Origin: Acephala macrosclerotiorum | Lineage: Eukaryota; Ascomycota; Leotiomycetes; Helotiales; Mollisiaceae | Assembly (NCBI GenBank): GCA_014904845.1 | Contig: MU119469.1 | Coordinates: 1-64,000 of the forward strand | Direction: 5' to 3' | Length of the DNA stretch: 64,000 bases | Shown here: one piece after another, positions 1 to 11,511 of the stretch | Layout: every line of letters begins with the position of its first letter | Position numbering within the stretch: position 1 is the stretch's first letter | The notes under the pieces: model-generated | Told to the model about the DNA's origin: nothing | The model's input: only the letters and a program-made list of their open reading frames with translations | Database searches by the model: none | Program-made: the position numbers and the translations under genes

Positions 1-516
1 GATGATACACAAGACATGTGATACCATTTAGAGAGGTATCTAAACCTTATATTACTAGAACCCCAGGGGTCTCGAAAGGCGTGAGCCAGCTCAAAAGACT
101 CCATAGACAGGTTTCTAGCAATAGTATTATAGACCCTTTTCTAATTGGTCGCGGTCACAAAGGCGCAATATCGACCTCCTCGTAAATCCAGAGCATGTCC
201 ACCGAGCCTCTTCTCTTCTCTCCAATCCTCTTCTCTCGCCGCAGTCCCCTCCTCTCTTGTAACCGCAGACACAGTAGTACATTGCAATATCCTTTTCCGC
301 CCCTCTAAAACCGTGCCCTCGCCTTTCCTTCTTTGTGGTGTCTGCCAGCTCGAGTATATATCTTCGTGGGTGTAGGTAGTAGAGACCCAGCTAGGGGAAA
401 GAGGAATATCGCAAGAGGAGTGTGTCGTAGATTGAGTCGCAGATTGATTGTCGTAAAAGAGGCCACGGTGGCCTGTTCGAGATCGTGAAGAGCTATCGAT
501 AAGGGAAAACCTCTTT

Positions 517-1323
517 GTGCACATTGCGATTGCTCCCGTTGGCTCTGCAGACTCTCGAGAGAGAGAGCTGGAGGTTCGTAGGCCAGGCACCATCGTACAG
601 GTGGAAGTTCGTCTTTGCCAGCCCCCGAAACCAGGTGGAAAATCCAGTGAAATACCAAATGAGATACCGAACGAAACATCCAGTGGAATACCATGTGGAA
701 TGCGCAGTAGGATACCCATCAGTTACCCTGCCTGTCAAGTCGCAGCACCAGCCGAACGAGCACCTATACCCAACGAAATACTCTCACACAACGTTTGGCG
801 ACCGGATAATATGAATAGAGAGACACGAGCTGGCTTGAGGCCTTCGAGGCAGGGAGAACAATTTGGTGAAGGAACAACCAGCAACACTGTCTCCCTTGCA
901 CGAACTGAAGGAGCACTTGTACCCTGCCGAGCATTGTCACGTAGCGTGTTGCAGACAGCCAATATCGGCGGAAAGACATGGGATGGCAGGAGGCCTTCAA
1001 GGCAGGAAGAACAATCTCTTGAAGGAACAATTTGCACGTCTGCCTGCAAAGAGTCCCTAGCACGAGCCGAAGCTGCACTTGTACCCGGCGATATAAGTTC
1101 ATCTAACCCCAGTCAAGGACCCATTTACAATACTTCCCTCTCTGGGCCAAACGAACGAATAAACGTACTAGGCAATGGGCAATCGGATCAGAGGAGCTCA
1201 AAAAGAAGAAAAATTACTAATAGGTCCGGTGAACCCTGCTCCTCACGAGACGAGTCTTCAAATAATAACGGCTCCGAATCGCCATTACACACTTGCACCT
1301 TGGGCCTTCCCGAACACCTTTAG
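517..1323 (+). CDS. hypothetical low-complexity protein with internal duplication
   Basis: Open frame of 268 codons that I do not recognise. It has no signal peptide or membrane segment. Its middle holds two imperfect copies of a ~55-residue block (about residues 106-160 and 161-215), each with a RPSRQ..EQ..EGT core and ending in LAR.E.ALVP. A basic KRRK stretch near residue 230 could be a nuclear signal. The frame ends at TAG 1321, but the same frame reopens at 1348-1668 with an acidic Glu-rich sequence (EEDQ, EEHSEERLEE), so the two parts may be exons of one gene or one gene split by stop codons. No homologue was recognised and it could be non-coding. Confidence 0.3.
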   Translation: MHIAIAPVGSADSRERELEVRRPGTIVQVEVRLCQPPKPGGKSSEIPNEIPNETSSGIPCGMRSRIPISYPACQVAAPAERAPIPNEILSHNVWRPDNMNRETRAGLRPSRQGEQFGEGTTSNTVSLARTEGALVPCRALSRSVLQTANIGGKTWDGRRPSRQEEQSLEGTICTSACKESLARAEAALVPGDISSSNPSQGPIYNTSLSGPNERINVLGNGQSDQRSSKRRKITNRSGEPCSSRDESSNNNGSESPLHTCTLGLPEHL

Positions 1324-1347
1324 CTGGAGCCGAATGTACACTAGCCG

Positions 1348-1668
1348 ATGACTGGTGGAGAGATGTCCGAGGAGGACCAAGACATTTTGGGAAGCGAAGT
1401 CGCGGTCGAACAAGAACCAAACAAGCCAGAAGAAGACCAAGAAAAGGTGGAAAATCAGATTGTGGTGATAGATGAAGAGCATTCTGAAGAAAGACTAGAG
1501 GAGACACAGCACCTGGAGGAGCTAAGACGAAGAATTCGAACTAAGAGCGTTGTCGGTTTAGACGAACTTCTTGAGGCAGCTGTAGTGGACATGCTGTTCG
1601 CGAGAGGTGACATCGACATGTCGTGTCTCGAGAACTCATTCGTCATGGATCAACATATCGTAACATAA
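1348..1668 (+). CDS. acidic hypothetical segment, possible second exon
   Basis: This 106-codon frame is in the same phase as the 517-1323 frame, separated from it by two TAG codons (1321 and 1339). It is rich in Glu/Gln and predicted helical, then becomes more hydrophobic (about residues 68-84, including DELLEAAVVDML). No family was recognised. It may be the C-terminal exon of the preceding hypothetical gene if an intron of a multiple of three bases removes the two stops, or the gene may be decayed. Confidence 0.25.
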   Translation: MTGGEMSEEDQDILGSEVAVEQEPNKPEEDQEKVENQIVVIDEEHSEERLEETQHLEELRRRIRTKSVVGLDELLEAAVVDMLFARGDIDMSCLENSFVMDQHIVT

Positions 1669-2579
1669 GACTGGAACAGCAGCGAGCATCTTGCTCTAAT
1701 CCCATTATCGTCTCTTGTTCGCGAGTCTAAATTATCCTACCAATACCATAAAAAAACGGATCTTTTGATTCGTAGTTTCTCGAATTTGGCAAAAGGTCTT
1801 CTCAACGCCGACTCATGGAAATTGGATGATACATATAAGGAACTGCGTTGGAAGGATATGATCGTAGAGATTTCTTGCACGGGACAAAAGAATCAAAACT
1901 GAAGATGGCTTTTGGATGGCTGTATGTGTGCAGAACTCCATGCCGAAAAAGAGTATGTCAAGGGGCGACATTGTGCTAGAAGAAGCAAAAGCGCGTTGGC
2001 ATAACGACTATTGAGTACAATTTCTTCATTATATGGGAAGTTAGCTTGGGCCTATAGGAGGTCAATTTTGAATTTATGTATGGGAATAAGAGATTGACCA
2101 CTACTTTCCTGGCTTTTCACTTTCAATTCCAAAGGTCTAATGTGTACCCATAGTCTCATGAGAGACTGGCTAATGGAACATCACTTTGGAGAGAGCCGCA
2201 CTGTGCATGAACGCAACGTATGAAAGAATGTTACCAATCGAGGTAAACAAGCACAGCTCTCAAATCCCATGTTTTCTGGAACGTGATCTTCTTTGAAATG
2301 TATGTCTTGACTTCAACAATGATCGCTAATGATATATGACCCCAACAGGCTCCGGCGGGGAAAATCTCCTCAAGAAGTAGTCCGGCAAACCTTCTCCAGA
2401 TAAATGTTTTAGTGGAGGGTCGGAGCTGTCCAAATGAGGTTTAGCCTCTCAGGAGAATGTCGGTCATTCCCTCGGCCTTGGTCTTTCCACCAAACATCCC
2501 ACTTCACTGCCCCACCATCGTCATTCTGGTCGTCGAACATTCGTTGCAAGGTTAAGTACTCTTCTTCGCGAGCTTTTCT
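1669..2579. other. intergenic, nothing recognised
   Basis: No coding frame with family features, repeat or RNA gene was seen. The right end is the promoter region of the oxidoreductase gene. Confidence 0.5.
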
Positions 2580-2587
2580 TATAAATA
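2580..2587 (+). promoter_or_regulatory. putative TATA box
   Basis: TATAAATA lies 107 bases upstream of the start codon of the Gfo/Idh/MocA oxidoreductase gene, followed by a pyrimidine-rich stretch and a CATCA-type leader. The position suits a fungal core promoter; no transcript evidence is available. Confidence 0.4.
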
Positions 2588-2693
2588 CAGAATCTCCATC
2601 GTGTATATCTCTCCTGTTTTCCTCTACTTTCAGTTCTCAACATCAATTGTCCCAACTCTCCTCCAACATTACAATTAACAGGACATCTTCACG

Positions 2694-3829
2694 ATGGCAA
2701 GCAAAACATACAACGTCGGAGTAATTGGCTATGGGTACCTCTCCCCCTCTCCCCATCTCAACATACTAGGTAATGATTGCCCTCCAGCATGTCCGCCAAA
2801 GTCTTCCACATCCCCCTCATCGTCGTCACCCCTACCTTCAAGCTCCATTCGATCGTCCAGCGTACACCGAAGCCGAACGACGATGCCTCCAAAGACCATC
2901 CTTCAGCAAAGATCTACCACTCCGCAGACGCCATGTTCGCAGACCCTTCTGTCGATATCATAATCATAACCACTACCCCTGATACCCATTTCTCGTTCAC
3001 AAAAACCGCTTTGGAGGCTGGGAAACATGTTTTGGTTGAGAAACCGTTTGTTCCTACTTCTGCGGAGGCACAGCAATTGATTGATATATCTGCGAAGACT
3101 GGGAAGCTGATCTGCGTGTATCAGAACCGAAGGTGGGATAGTGATTTCTTGACCGTTAGGAAGTTGATTAGCGATGGAAAACTTGGAAGAGTGGTGGAGT
3201 TCGAGACACATTTCGATAGATACAAGCCGGTACGACCAGAGACGTGGAAGGGAAAGTTGGGAATGGACCATGCGGGTGGTGTTATTTATGATTTGGGCAC
3301 GCATTTGATTGATCAGGCTTATGTGCTGTTTGGACTGCCGAAGAGTGTTACGGCTGTGTTTGCGAATCAGAGGAATGACGCAGATGAAGAACCGGATTCT
3401 ATTACTGTTCTGCTGAACTATGGGATAACAGGGCCACTGGTCACCGTAAAGGCAGGAGTGATGTGCATCGAGACGGAACAATTGCGGTATTGGATTAGGG
3501 GCACAGAGGGGAGCTTCAAGAAGTTCCATCTTGATGTTCAAGAGGATCAGCTGAAGGATGGCTTGAAGCCTGGGAATAAGGGCTTTGGGATCGAGAGTGA
3601 TGATCGCTCGGGGAAGTTGGTTGTCTTGGATGGTGACAAGCCAAAGCAAAGTTTTTGCAAAAATGTGGAGCCAGAGACGTATGCTAAGCTATATGAGGGC
3701 TTAAGCAAGGCGATTGAGGGAGCTGGGGAAAAGGGAATTCCAGTCAAGGCAAGCGAAGCGAGGGATGTATTGAGGATTATTGAGGCAGCTAGAGAGTCCA
3801 CGAAGAGTGGAAAGAGTGTGAGCTTGTAG
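2694..3829 (+). CDS. Gfo/Idh/MocA-family NAD(P)-dependent oxidoreductase
   Basis: Two exons, 2694-2734 and 2788-3829, give 360 residues. The 53-nt intron (donor GTACCT, acceptor CCAG) splits the Rossmann glycine loop, and splicing restores VGVIGYGMSAKVFH at residues 8-21. Family features are the DIIIITTTPDTH strand, the EKPFV motif near residue 97 (the Lys is the usual catalytic or nicotinamide-contacting residue) and a GVIYDLGTHLIDQ segment near 180 typical of the C-terminal substrate domain. Length fits the family (330-390). No signal peptide, so probably cytosolic. The substrate, usually a sugar or cyclitol derivative or a dihydrodiol, cannot be named. Start is the first ATG after a TATA box and keeps the full Rossmann fold. 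Confidence 0.9.
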
Positions 3830-4536
3830 GGCATCGGGAAAAAGTACCAGATATCCGTTTCTCCGATCCGATTAAACCAGACTCTGTGCTCTCCTCGAAC
3901 TATGTCGTGCGACTATATCCATTATTAAGCTCCAGTAAGTATTCTGACTCATATATGAGATCAACCCCGAACTCCAACAAAAGCAAGCTAATCTCCAGAA
4001 TACAAATCAACAGAACGGGGTCGAGGGTGGCTAGCCTGACACTCTCTTACATCTAGAACAATCGCCGTGTCCAATCTTTCTCCCTTCAAAGTCGTATTTT
4101 GGATACAAATAGACACCAAAGTGCTTTCTATCCTTTGCCCACCAGAGTACGGCTCCCGGAGAAGAATTTCAAGCATCTCCGTGTGTCGGCGAGAAGAGTA
4201 GCCGTCACGAGCTCCTTGAATTGCTAAAATGTAGATCGGTTGCACGGTAAAGAGACACCGATAGGTTTGATTTTTTAGCAATTGAGGATAATAGAATGAC
4301 ACCGAGGCAATTGCCGTCGTTCATTGGGGCTATTTACCGCCCAGCAAGAAATATTTCCGGCGGTGTCTCGTGTTCAAGCTGCTCCATGGCGAGTTGTGGT
4401 CGTTGGTGAAGAGGCGATATCTGTTCCAGTGGCAGATCCTGAGGGGTTGCTGGGGTGACCCACCACTCCCAACTTCTTCCGATAGTTCTTCTGTTCGGGG
4501 TCAATTTTGACCAGATACTGACTAGCTAACATGTCC
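3830..4536. other. intergenic, nothing recognised
   Basis: Lies between the 3' end of the oxidoreductase gene and the 3' end of a minus-strand hypothetical frame, so it is probably a shared terminator region. No repeat or RNA gene was seen. Confidence 0.45.
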
Positions 4537-5097
4537 TCAGCTTACCTCAGCAGAGTGTCCTTGGTTATTTTTAACCAGAAGTTGACTCTCCAATATACCC
4601 TCCAGTTCCTCGAAAATTATTTGTTCAGAAATCACCTCCGAACAGATCTCTCGGGTAGTCGCCAAGTGGTACTCGTTTGATTCAGGCTCGCGCTCCTCCA
4701 AGGGCTCCGGAGAGAGGGCGCCGAGGCGTAATAGGGACTTCGAGCCAACAGAAGGTGGCGGGCTGTTGGTGGTCTTATAGATATCTGCTTGTGAAGAGCA
4801 GGTTGTCGTCGAGTGGGTTTGAGTGAAATATTTATTAATTTTTCTCCGCTTTGGACTCCGCTCTAGACTTCGTTCTCTTCGTTGGTGTGAGACTCTGCTG
4901 GTTTTGCACGTTGGAGACGAAAGTGCTCCTCCACTGGATGAAAGTCCATCATTAGATGAATGCCCTTCGCCGGATTGGTCTCCCGTTCTCAAACCGGACC
5001 GCACCTCTCTACTTTCACTAGGACCGTTCTTCCTTTTCCATAACTGTATTTCTCGAGGCGCGTACCATTCGAGTGCCCACTCCAACCATTCTAGCAT
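4537..5097 (-). CDS. hypothetical protein, Ser-rich with basic and acidic segments
   Basis: The frame reads 186 codons from an internal Met and is open further upstream to a possible acceptor (TTTAG near 5148), where it gives a Trp-rich amphipathic stretch containing RWKDHMLEWLEWALEWY. It is followed by a Ser/Gly linker, a KRRK basic motif, and an acidic C-terminus (FEELEGILES). An upstream frame at 5018-5368 in another phase could supply an N-terminal exon, but I could not fix the join. No family recognised. The general layout resembles the 517-1668 locus, with no clear sequence match. Confidence 0.35.
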   Translation of the reverse strand: MLEWLEWALEWYAPREIQLWKRKNGPSESREVRSGLRTGDQSGEGHSSNDGLSSSGGALSSPTCKTSRVSHQRRERSLERSPKRRKINKYFTQTHSTTTCSSQADIYKTTNSPPPSVGSKSLLRLGALSPEPLEEREPESNEYHLATTREICSEVISEQIIFEELEGILESQLLVKNNQGHSAEVS

Positions 5098-5368
5098 ATG
5101 ATCTTTCCACCGTACTGTGGATAATTTGAATAATACTAGCTGCGGTCGCTAAAGCAATATCTCTTCTCTGCGCTTTTGTTGTGTTCTTTCCTCTCAAAAC
5201 CTGCTCCTCCCCCGACTCATCACATGTCTGTAGTGTTGTAGGATTTTTCGTCCACCTAAGCCTGTGATCGCTACGATGAACCCCTTGAGGGCATTGGCAT
5301 TCCCAGTATCCTTTGCCATTACTTCGCCCCATGTTTCTAGTTCGAAGTTCTCCAGGTCGTGTAGTCAT

Positions 5369-6517
5369 TCGCAGGCAGCTTTTAAGTCATTTGTTGGGAG
5401 TGGTCTTGCCGTCGTACTCGTTCAATTCTATTGTGACTTATCAGTCAGTACGTTGAATTAACCCTTTTAAGAAGATCCAGCTCCTACTTAACACAAAAGC
5501 CTTCTATGGAGAGTCATAAATAAAGCGGTAGTGTGAATTGGGGGATTCAATTAGTAAATTGGAAGGCTGGTGAAAGCATCCACCCATGTCCCTGCACTTG
5601 AGGTGATCCACAGGCATGTGTACAGCAGGTCGCGCAGTCACGAGCTAGCTATCACTAAGGTTAGCGGGGTGTTTTGAAACAGATTTAGAGCTGTTGTCAG
5701 TGGACTCAAAAATACAGTACCTACAGCTGAATCTAGATCACACGGCACTCCGCCTCTTCTTAAGACGTCGACACGAGCAAAAATCAAACCTGAAGACTCA
5801 ATTCAGAGGGTGTTGTCAACTCTTTCTACGACCCCGTTCATCTCGCTCCATATAGACTAATGGTTCCAAAGTATCGCTGGTCAAGTGGTCCTCTTTGTTG
5901 GTAGGGTAGGCACCTAGAGACGGGAGTCTGTTCTGCATCTTGAGCGAGTGCATCATTGAATGCTACAAGCAAACATCGGGAAGAGGAATCGAGTTGGAGA
6001 GCATCAATTTAGAATGAGATGAATTCGGTAGGACGGGAGCCGGAGTCGAATCTCGATCCTTTTGAGAAAGGGCCAAGAAGTTGGAAAGGGGACTCTGAAG
6101 GGGGCTTATTATAGTTGCGTTAGCAAGATATTCCTTCTCAAGATAGGAAGCAGACCTCTACCATGTTGCCCTCTTCCACTGAACCACTGCAAGACAGCTT
6201 GATTTTATCCGATCTTTCCGCCGGCAAGCCACAACTTGAATGCTCTTGCGAGAGTGTCATCAAGCACCGCTCACCACGAAAGGAAGGTGTCACGGGCAAC
6301 GCAGTCCGTTTGTCTTCACCACACTCAGAGTAAGTGCATTTAATTGTGTTGTTGCTGTTGTTCATCGCCTGCAGGGTTCGATCCTTTGACTTGAGTCACC
6401 TTTTCTATTCTCACAACAGCAAATATCAGCCCCTACTGGGAACGGTGTTGACTTCAATGTTATTGTGCCATTGCTAAAATTGGATGATTTATCGTCATGC
6501 AAGGTTCTTTTCCTCTT
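5369..6517. other. intergenic, nothing recognised
   Basis: Only short frames without family features. Two stretches with a weak resemblance to a tRNA B box (about 6033 and 6373) do not fold into a cloverleaf. The right end is the 3' flank of the minus-strand Cys-rich membrane protein gene. Confidence 0.4.
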
Positions 6518-8091
6518 TCAATACTGCAGAGGCGAAGACATCGTATCCAAAAAGTTGGGATTAAAATGCGACATCACTGATATAGCTATAATGAACAGTG
6601 GGCCTAGAGCCAACCAAAACGCTGCAGGAATCTAGAAGACGAAGAAGTCAGTATTTACTCTTCGAAAGACGTCTTGAGATAATATCTATGGGGAAATATC
6701 ATGAAGACATTTCAAAGCTAAAAAAAGGGCGTGTTTCCCCAACTTACGTACCATCGGCAACACCCAAGGACCCATATACGAGATCTTCTTATACCCCGCT
6801 ATAAGGCCTATTCACCAGTCAGCTCTCAAGTATCAGAACTCGGGGGAACCCACTCACCAGCAAAGAAAATAAAGCTCTCAACGCCAGGCAATACCCAACT
6901 CAGAATTCCCAACCACCTCGGGGGCAACTGCTGGTTGATATGCCACGCCATCTCAAATGCCCTCGAGATAAACAACCAATCAGTCATCAAAGCCAGAACC
7001 GTGGTCCCCATCAACCACTTCACCTTCTTCTCCCCCCTTCCAGGGAGACAACAGCCAATAACAGCAATCGCCCAAGTTCCACGATTGATGTTCAAAACGC
7101 CAAGCATGAGAGGAAATTGCACTGAGGCAGTGAAGTTCTTCACACTGTTGTCGCTTCCCCATACGTACAAGGCGAGAAATATGGCATAAAATGTGGCCCC
7201 GAGTTGGATCACCCATGAAAGGTAGGCGACCTTTCCGGTGTCGCAGTAATCGAGGTTGTCGAGTTGGGAGGAGAGTCCCGGGTCCATGGTAACCATGTCG
7301 ATTACTTGCTTGGGATGGGCGGTGTCTGCGTCAGCGAGGAAGGCGGCCATACAGGTTCGTTTTATGAGTCCTTTGAGGGGGTAATGTCAGAGATCTGGAA
7401 AGTGCTTTGAGGAAGGGATCATACCAGTGTATCGACGATCTGCGACAAAACCCGAGTCCATGCCTTTGGAGCAAGCCATCAAGGCGCCTACAAGCCACAT
7501 ATTGCACCACCCAATTGCAGCCACGATTGGCGTTGCAAGCCAAGCATTGGTGATGATATAGTGCCATGCATTTTTTGGATTGTTTAGCGCAGAAGTGATC
7601 GAGGTTGGCGTCGGTGATGAGGTCGAAGTCGCAGTTGAGGTTGGAACCGTGGTGTTTGATACCAGGACCGTGGTTACATTGACTCCACGTCCCTGATCGC
7701 AGCAGGTTAAATCGCTCTCACAGCAGAAACTTCCATCAGGGCATGTTGTTAACTGGCTAAATGTATTTGTAACAGCTATTTCGAGTCAGGGCTTGCATAT
7801 TTTTTTCAGCGGAGTGATCTTACTCGGGCATACGGCTGAGCAGTTTGGAGAACTCCAGGTTGGGTCGGTACACGCGTCTCGGTACAAGCCATATATATTC
7901 TGGCAGAAACCTTGGGAGGTACATGTGTCCCCGTTTGCAAACACGCAGCACATACTCACCCCATTACTCATGCAAGGAGTGTATCCAAGGCTGCCATAAA
8001 AAGCGGATGTACCATCACGCCAGTAGCAAGGACCAGACGCCCTCAAAACAATGGCAAAGCCTAGCGTAGAAACTGCAAATTCGACCCACAT
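6518..8091 (-). CDS. Cys-rich ectodomain, multi-pass membrane protein of unknown function
   Basis: Five exons (8091-7824, 7775-7425, 7370-6858, 6807-6752, 6631-6518) total 1302 nt, 433 residues; all four introns have good GT-AG ends (48-119 nt). Residues 1-20 look like a signal peptide. Residues 22-125 form an extracellular Cys-rich domain: PCYW, then CC, C, C, CTDPTW, NCSAVC, and a second block with FCCESDLTCCDQG. A Ser/Thr-rich linker (about 126-165) follows. About six hydrophobic helices follow (near 173-200, 250-273, 285-310, 318-340, 360-385, 400-420). The last helix is encoded by the terminal exon. I do not recognise the membrane domain. The layout suggests a plasma-membrane sensor or receptor-like protein, which is inference. 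Confidence 0.7.
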
Positions 8092-9066
8092 AGTGGATCA
8101 AGTCGTAACCAGCGACCTTGATGAGTTTGAACAAATCAAAGAGAGTTTGTGCCACGGAAACAGCGAGAACTCTTTGCGTATCAACCATCGACGAAAGAAT
8201 GCTGCTCCCTGGAGTCTTGTTTCAGGATTATTTGCAGCCCGGAAGGGGGCTTTTGATGCGTCAGAGGAAGTTCAAAAGGATGAAAACTCCTGGAAGGAGG
8301 GGAAGTAGAAGAGAGGAATCCAAACCACTCCATCTTTGCAGCACACTTGTGCTTTAAGGACTGGGGGAGATCTCGACCCCAAAACCCAAAATGGGTTTAT
8401 TCCGTGCGACCTGCAAATTATGTTTCTAGCTTCAAGGAGTGCTGCATACGAAGTGGCTGCCAGCCCGCCCACATAACCCCAGACCGTTGAAAGATTGAAT
8501 TTGGTGTGGCCAATTGACTTCGAAGATGGTCAGTTGTGGCTTGATATCCCAATCGTAAGGCAAAAAAGCAACGAGTCTCCAGGAAGTCTTCCCGCGGCCG
8601 CTGCGTGGTGGAAGTGGTCTTCCTGCGGCGCATAAAGCCCCGTGTTATCGAAGCGGTCTAATATTGAGTCAGGAGACCAAGACATTTTGCTTAAGCTTTT
8701 GGTTATGCTTAAATTTAGAGTGATATACCGGGTTCAGACGAAGCGGAGTGGTGCCCGGGATGCCCAAATTCGTTACTAGGGAAGGATCTCAACCCTGTCG
8801 ACGAGAGAATTGATGCGACGCAACCTCGCTAGGAACTTCCTCGAAAACCAATCCTACGAATGGGTCATTGTTGAGAACTTTCATACGAGGCGAAGAGAAT
8901 GATAGGACGGAAACATCGCCAAAAGTCAACTCGTTGTTTCCATGCGAAAATAAAATAGTGCAGAGCGCTCTTCCCTTTTTAAGCGAAAACGCTTCCAGTA
9001 CCACGTTTACTACGCACGCACACTCCGCTAGTACTGAGTATACTGGGGCATCGGAGTTCAACTTAC
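8092..9066. other. intergenic, nothing recognised
   Basis: Upstream flank of the minus-strand membrane protein gene. Several short frames exist on both strands, none with recognisable features. Confidence 0.4.
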
Positions 9067-9566
9067 GTTCTTGGCACTCCGTAATGCAACGCGCCGTCAC
9101 AAATAGCAATTGCTTCAACCTCGAGCAGTACCGGAATTCTCTCCGGGCCCATCGGAATACCAATCACACAAGAACCAAGCGGCTAACATCGAAGGCACCA
9201 GAATATACTTGCACTTGTAGCACCATCCACGTCGACGACGTCCGGGTATTGAAGACCAGTCAAACCCGAGAAGAGCCCGACTGCAGCTCTCCGCCAGTCG
9301 ATCAACACAGCCTGAGATATCTTCAAGGCACATCCTTCATGAACACCAAGTAATGGACTGGACCACGAAGCCATCGACAACATCACTCGATTCTTTGCGA
9401 TGATTTTACCGTCTAACGGCAGGTCGGAGCTGATTGTGGCGTAAGCTCTACCAGGCATCATCTTTCCAACCCCGAGCGTTACCTCTAAAGGTAAGGCCGA
9501 ATCTGGGGTTGCGCCTTTCAGTCCTATTCCACTAACCCCGATCGATAAGAATATTGACAAATGCAA
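9067..9566 (-). pseudogene. possible decayed gene fragment of unknown family
   Basis: One phase is open from 9566 to 9067 except for a single TAG at 9183-9185. It reads protein-like throughout, with SPLLGVHEGCA, LIDWRRAAVGLFSGLTG and, after the stop, a GIPMGPERIPVLLEVEAIA segment, then reaches a good donor (AC|GTAAGT at 9066). I could not name the family or find convincing flanking exons. It may be a relic, or an exon with a real stop. The start at 9566 is only the first ATG of the frame. Confidence 0.25.
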
Positions 9567-9603
9567 TCAATTGACTCTCATAGAACCCCATTCTTGTCAC
9601 GAG

Positions 9604-9610
9604 TATAAAG
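9604..9610 (+). promoter_or_regulatory. putative TATA box
   Basis: TATAAAG 62 bases before the start codon of the FAD-dependent oxidoreductase gene, a usual spacing for a fungal core promoter. Confidence 0.4.
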
Positions 9611-9665
9611 AGCGCCTCTTTTCTTTGAATTATTCAAATCCGCGCGTACATTTCACAATATCACG

Positions 9666-11120
9666 ATGACGCAAACCAAACCCCCAGTTGGATTGCCACG
9701 CGCCAACCCCACCAAAGCTTACTGGCAAACTCCTCCTCTTCCCATATCAGACCATCGAAGCACCCCCAACCTTCCCAATGCCTCCAAATATGTGATCGTC
9801 GGCTCCGGGATCACAGGCACAAGCATTGCCTGGAAAATCTTCCAAGAAGAACCCAACGCGTTCATCACAATCCTCGAGGCGCGCCAAGCATGCTCCGGAG
9901 CTACTGGACGAAATGGCGGCCATTGTCGAGCTGGACGGTATCTTGAGTTCAAAGACTACCTCGAGAAATTCGGCCTCGAAGATGCGTTAAAGATAGAAAC
10001 ACTTGAAGAGGAGAATGTGAAGAATGTCGGAGAGTTTATTAAAGAGCATGGGATTGAGTGTGATTTGAGGGCCGTGGAGACTGTGGATATTTTCACGTAT
10101 CAATCCGAGTGGGAAGAAGCGTTGGCGGCTTTGAAAGCAAGGAAGGAGGCTTTCGATGGAAAAGTCGAGGCGGAGGTGCTGACGAAGCATCGAGTTTGGA
10201 GCGCAAAGGAGACGAGAGAAGAGTTGCTAATTCCTCAAGGGCTCGGAGCTATTTCATTCCCAGCCTATGCTTTATCTCCGTATAAGTTCGTTTGTGGACT
10301 TTTGGAGATGTGTTTGAAGAAGGGTCTCAATCTCCAGACCAATACGCCTGTTGTCGAGGTCTCGCAAGCGCATTCGTTGAAGAAGTGGATCGTTCACACT
10401 GACAGAGGCGAGATCATTGCGGACAAAGTCATTCTTGCTACAAATGCTTATACTGCGGCGCTCTATCCGCCTCTTGCCGATGTCATCATACCCACAAGAG
10501 GTCAGGTTGCAGCACTTCGCCCAGGCTCGAATATTGTTAACAATCCCGCGTTGAAGAGAACAATGGGTCTCAACAGTGCAGAGTCTGGGGATTACATGCA
10601 ATCTCGAGCTGAAAAATTCTCTGGAGCAGGAGACCTCATCGTCGGTAAGCCTTTCAAATCACTTGGGTGCATGAGCATTGCATGCTAACGGCAAGCAGGA
10701 GGAGGAAGACGTCTAGGTACTCATGGAGAGCAGCCCCTGTTAGATGATACCACGATCCATCCCGTTGTCTCGGAGTACTTGACTCATATGGCAGCCAAGT
10801 ATTTCGGCAGGGAGAACTGGGGCGAAGATGGCAAGGTGTTGCAGGAGTGGACTGGAATTATGGGATACACTTTTGACAAGCAACCCATTATAGGCGAAGC
10901 GCCTGGACAGGAAGGGCTTTGGATCTGTGCTGGGTTCCATGGTCATGGTGAGGATGTTCGTTCTTCAAGCAGATCGAAACTAACGAGGTATGCAGGCATG
11001 GCCATGACGTTCCAATCGGCTGAAGCTTTGGTGCAGTTGTTGATGGGAAGGGAGAAAGAGGTGTATAAATGGCTACCAGCAAATTACAGATTGTCACGCG
11101 TACCCAAAAAGACGAATTAG
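9666..11120 (+). CDS. FAD-dependent oxidoreductase, D-amino-acid-oxidase (DAO) superfamily
   Basis: Three exons (9666-10644, 10699-10947, 10996-11120) give 450 residues; the introns are 54 and 48 nt. The dinucleotide-binding strand VIVGSGITGTSIAW lies at about residues 39-52, the FAD-contact loop GATGRNGGH at about 80-88, and the DKVILATNAYT strand near 260. The C-terminal exon carries EWTGIMGYTFDKQPIIGEAP and a GFHGHGMAM segment, where the DAO fold closes over the flavin. This fits fungal proteins related to glycine, sarcosine or gamma-glutamylputrescine oxidases. The amine or amino-acid substrate is not readable from sequence. No clear peroxisomal C-terminus is present (ends PKKTN). Confidence 0.9.
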
Positions 11121-11511
11121 ACGGTGGCTTGCATCAGCATAGAAGCAAAGTACATATAGTAGATAGGATTCTCATTTCAGTCTGCTTTTCACTACTGAAA
11201 TGTGGATTCCAAGATCCAACAGAGCCAAGATCGCCTCAACATTTATCTTTGGAGAAAGACTCGGTAAGTTACCTACTCGAAGATCATAACTATCGCCTGA
11301 AACCAAATCATTTCACCAAAGCACGGCCGTTGAGAATCATACAAACAGTGTTGCCTTTTCCGCTTCCATGAGCAACAGCAATACTATCTTTCCTTGCTCA
11401 CAGACATGCTGAGCATTTCCAAGCACAGACTTAGACTCACACTCTCTTAGCATACATGACATCGCCGTTCTCGACAGAAGCCTATCCACCGTGCTACAAA
11501 AGCTTCGGTTT

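Noticed and set aside
1..516. Short frames at the left edge on both strands
   Set aside because: They overlap each other in several phases with no motif or codon-use reason to prefer any; called as non-coding.
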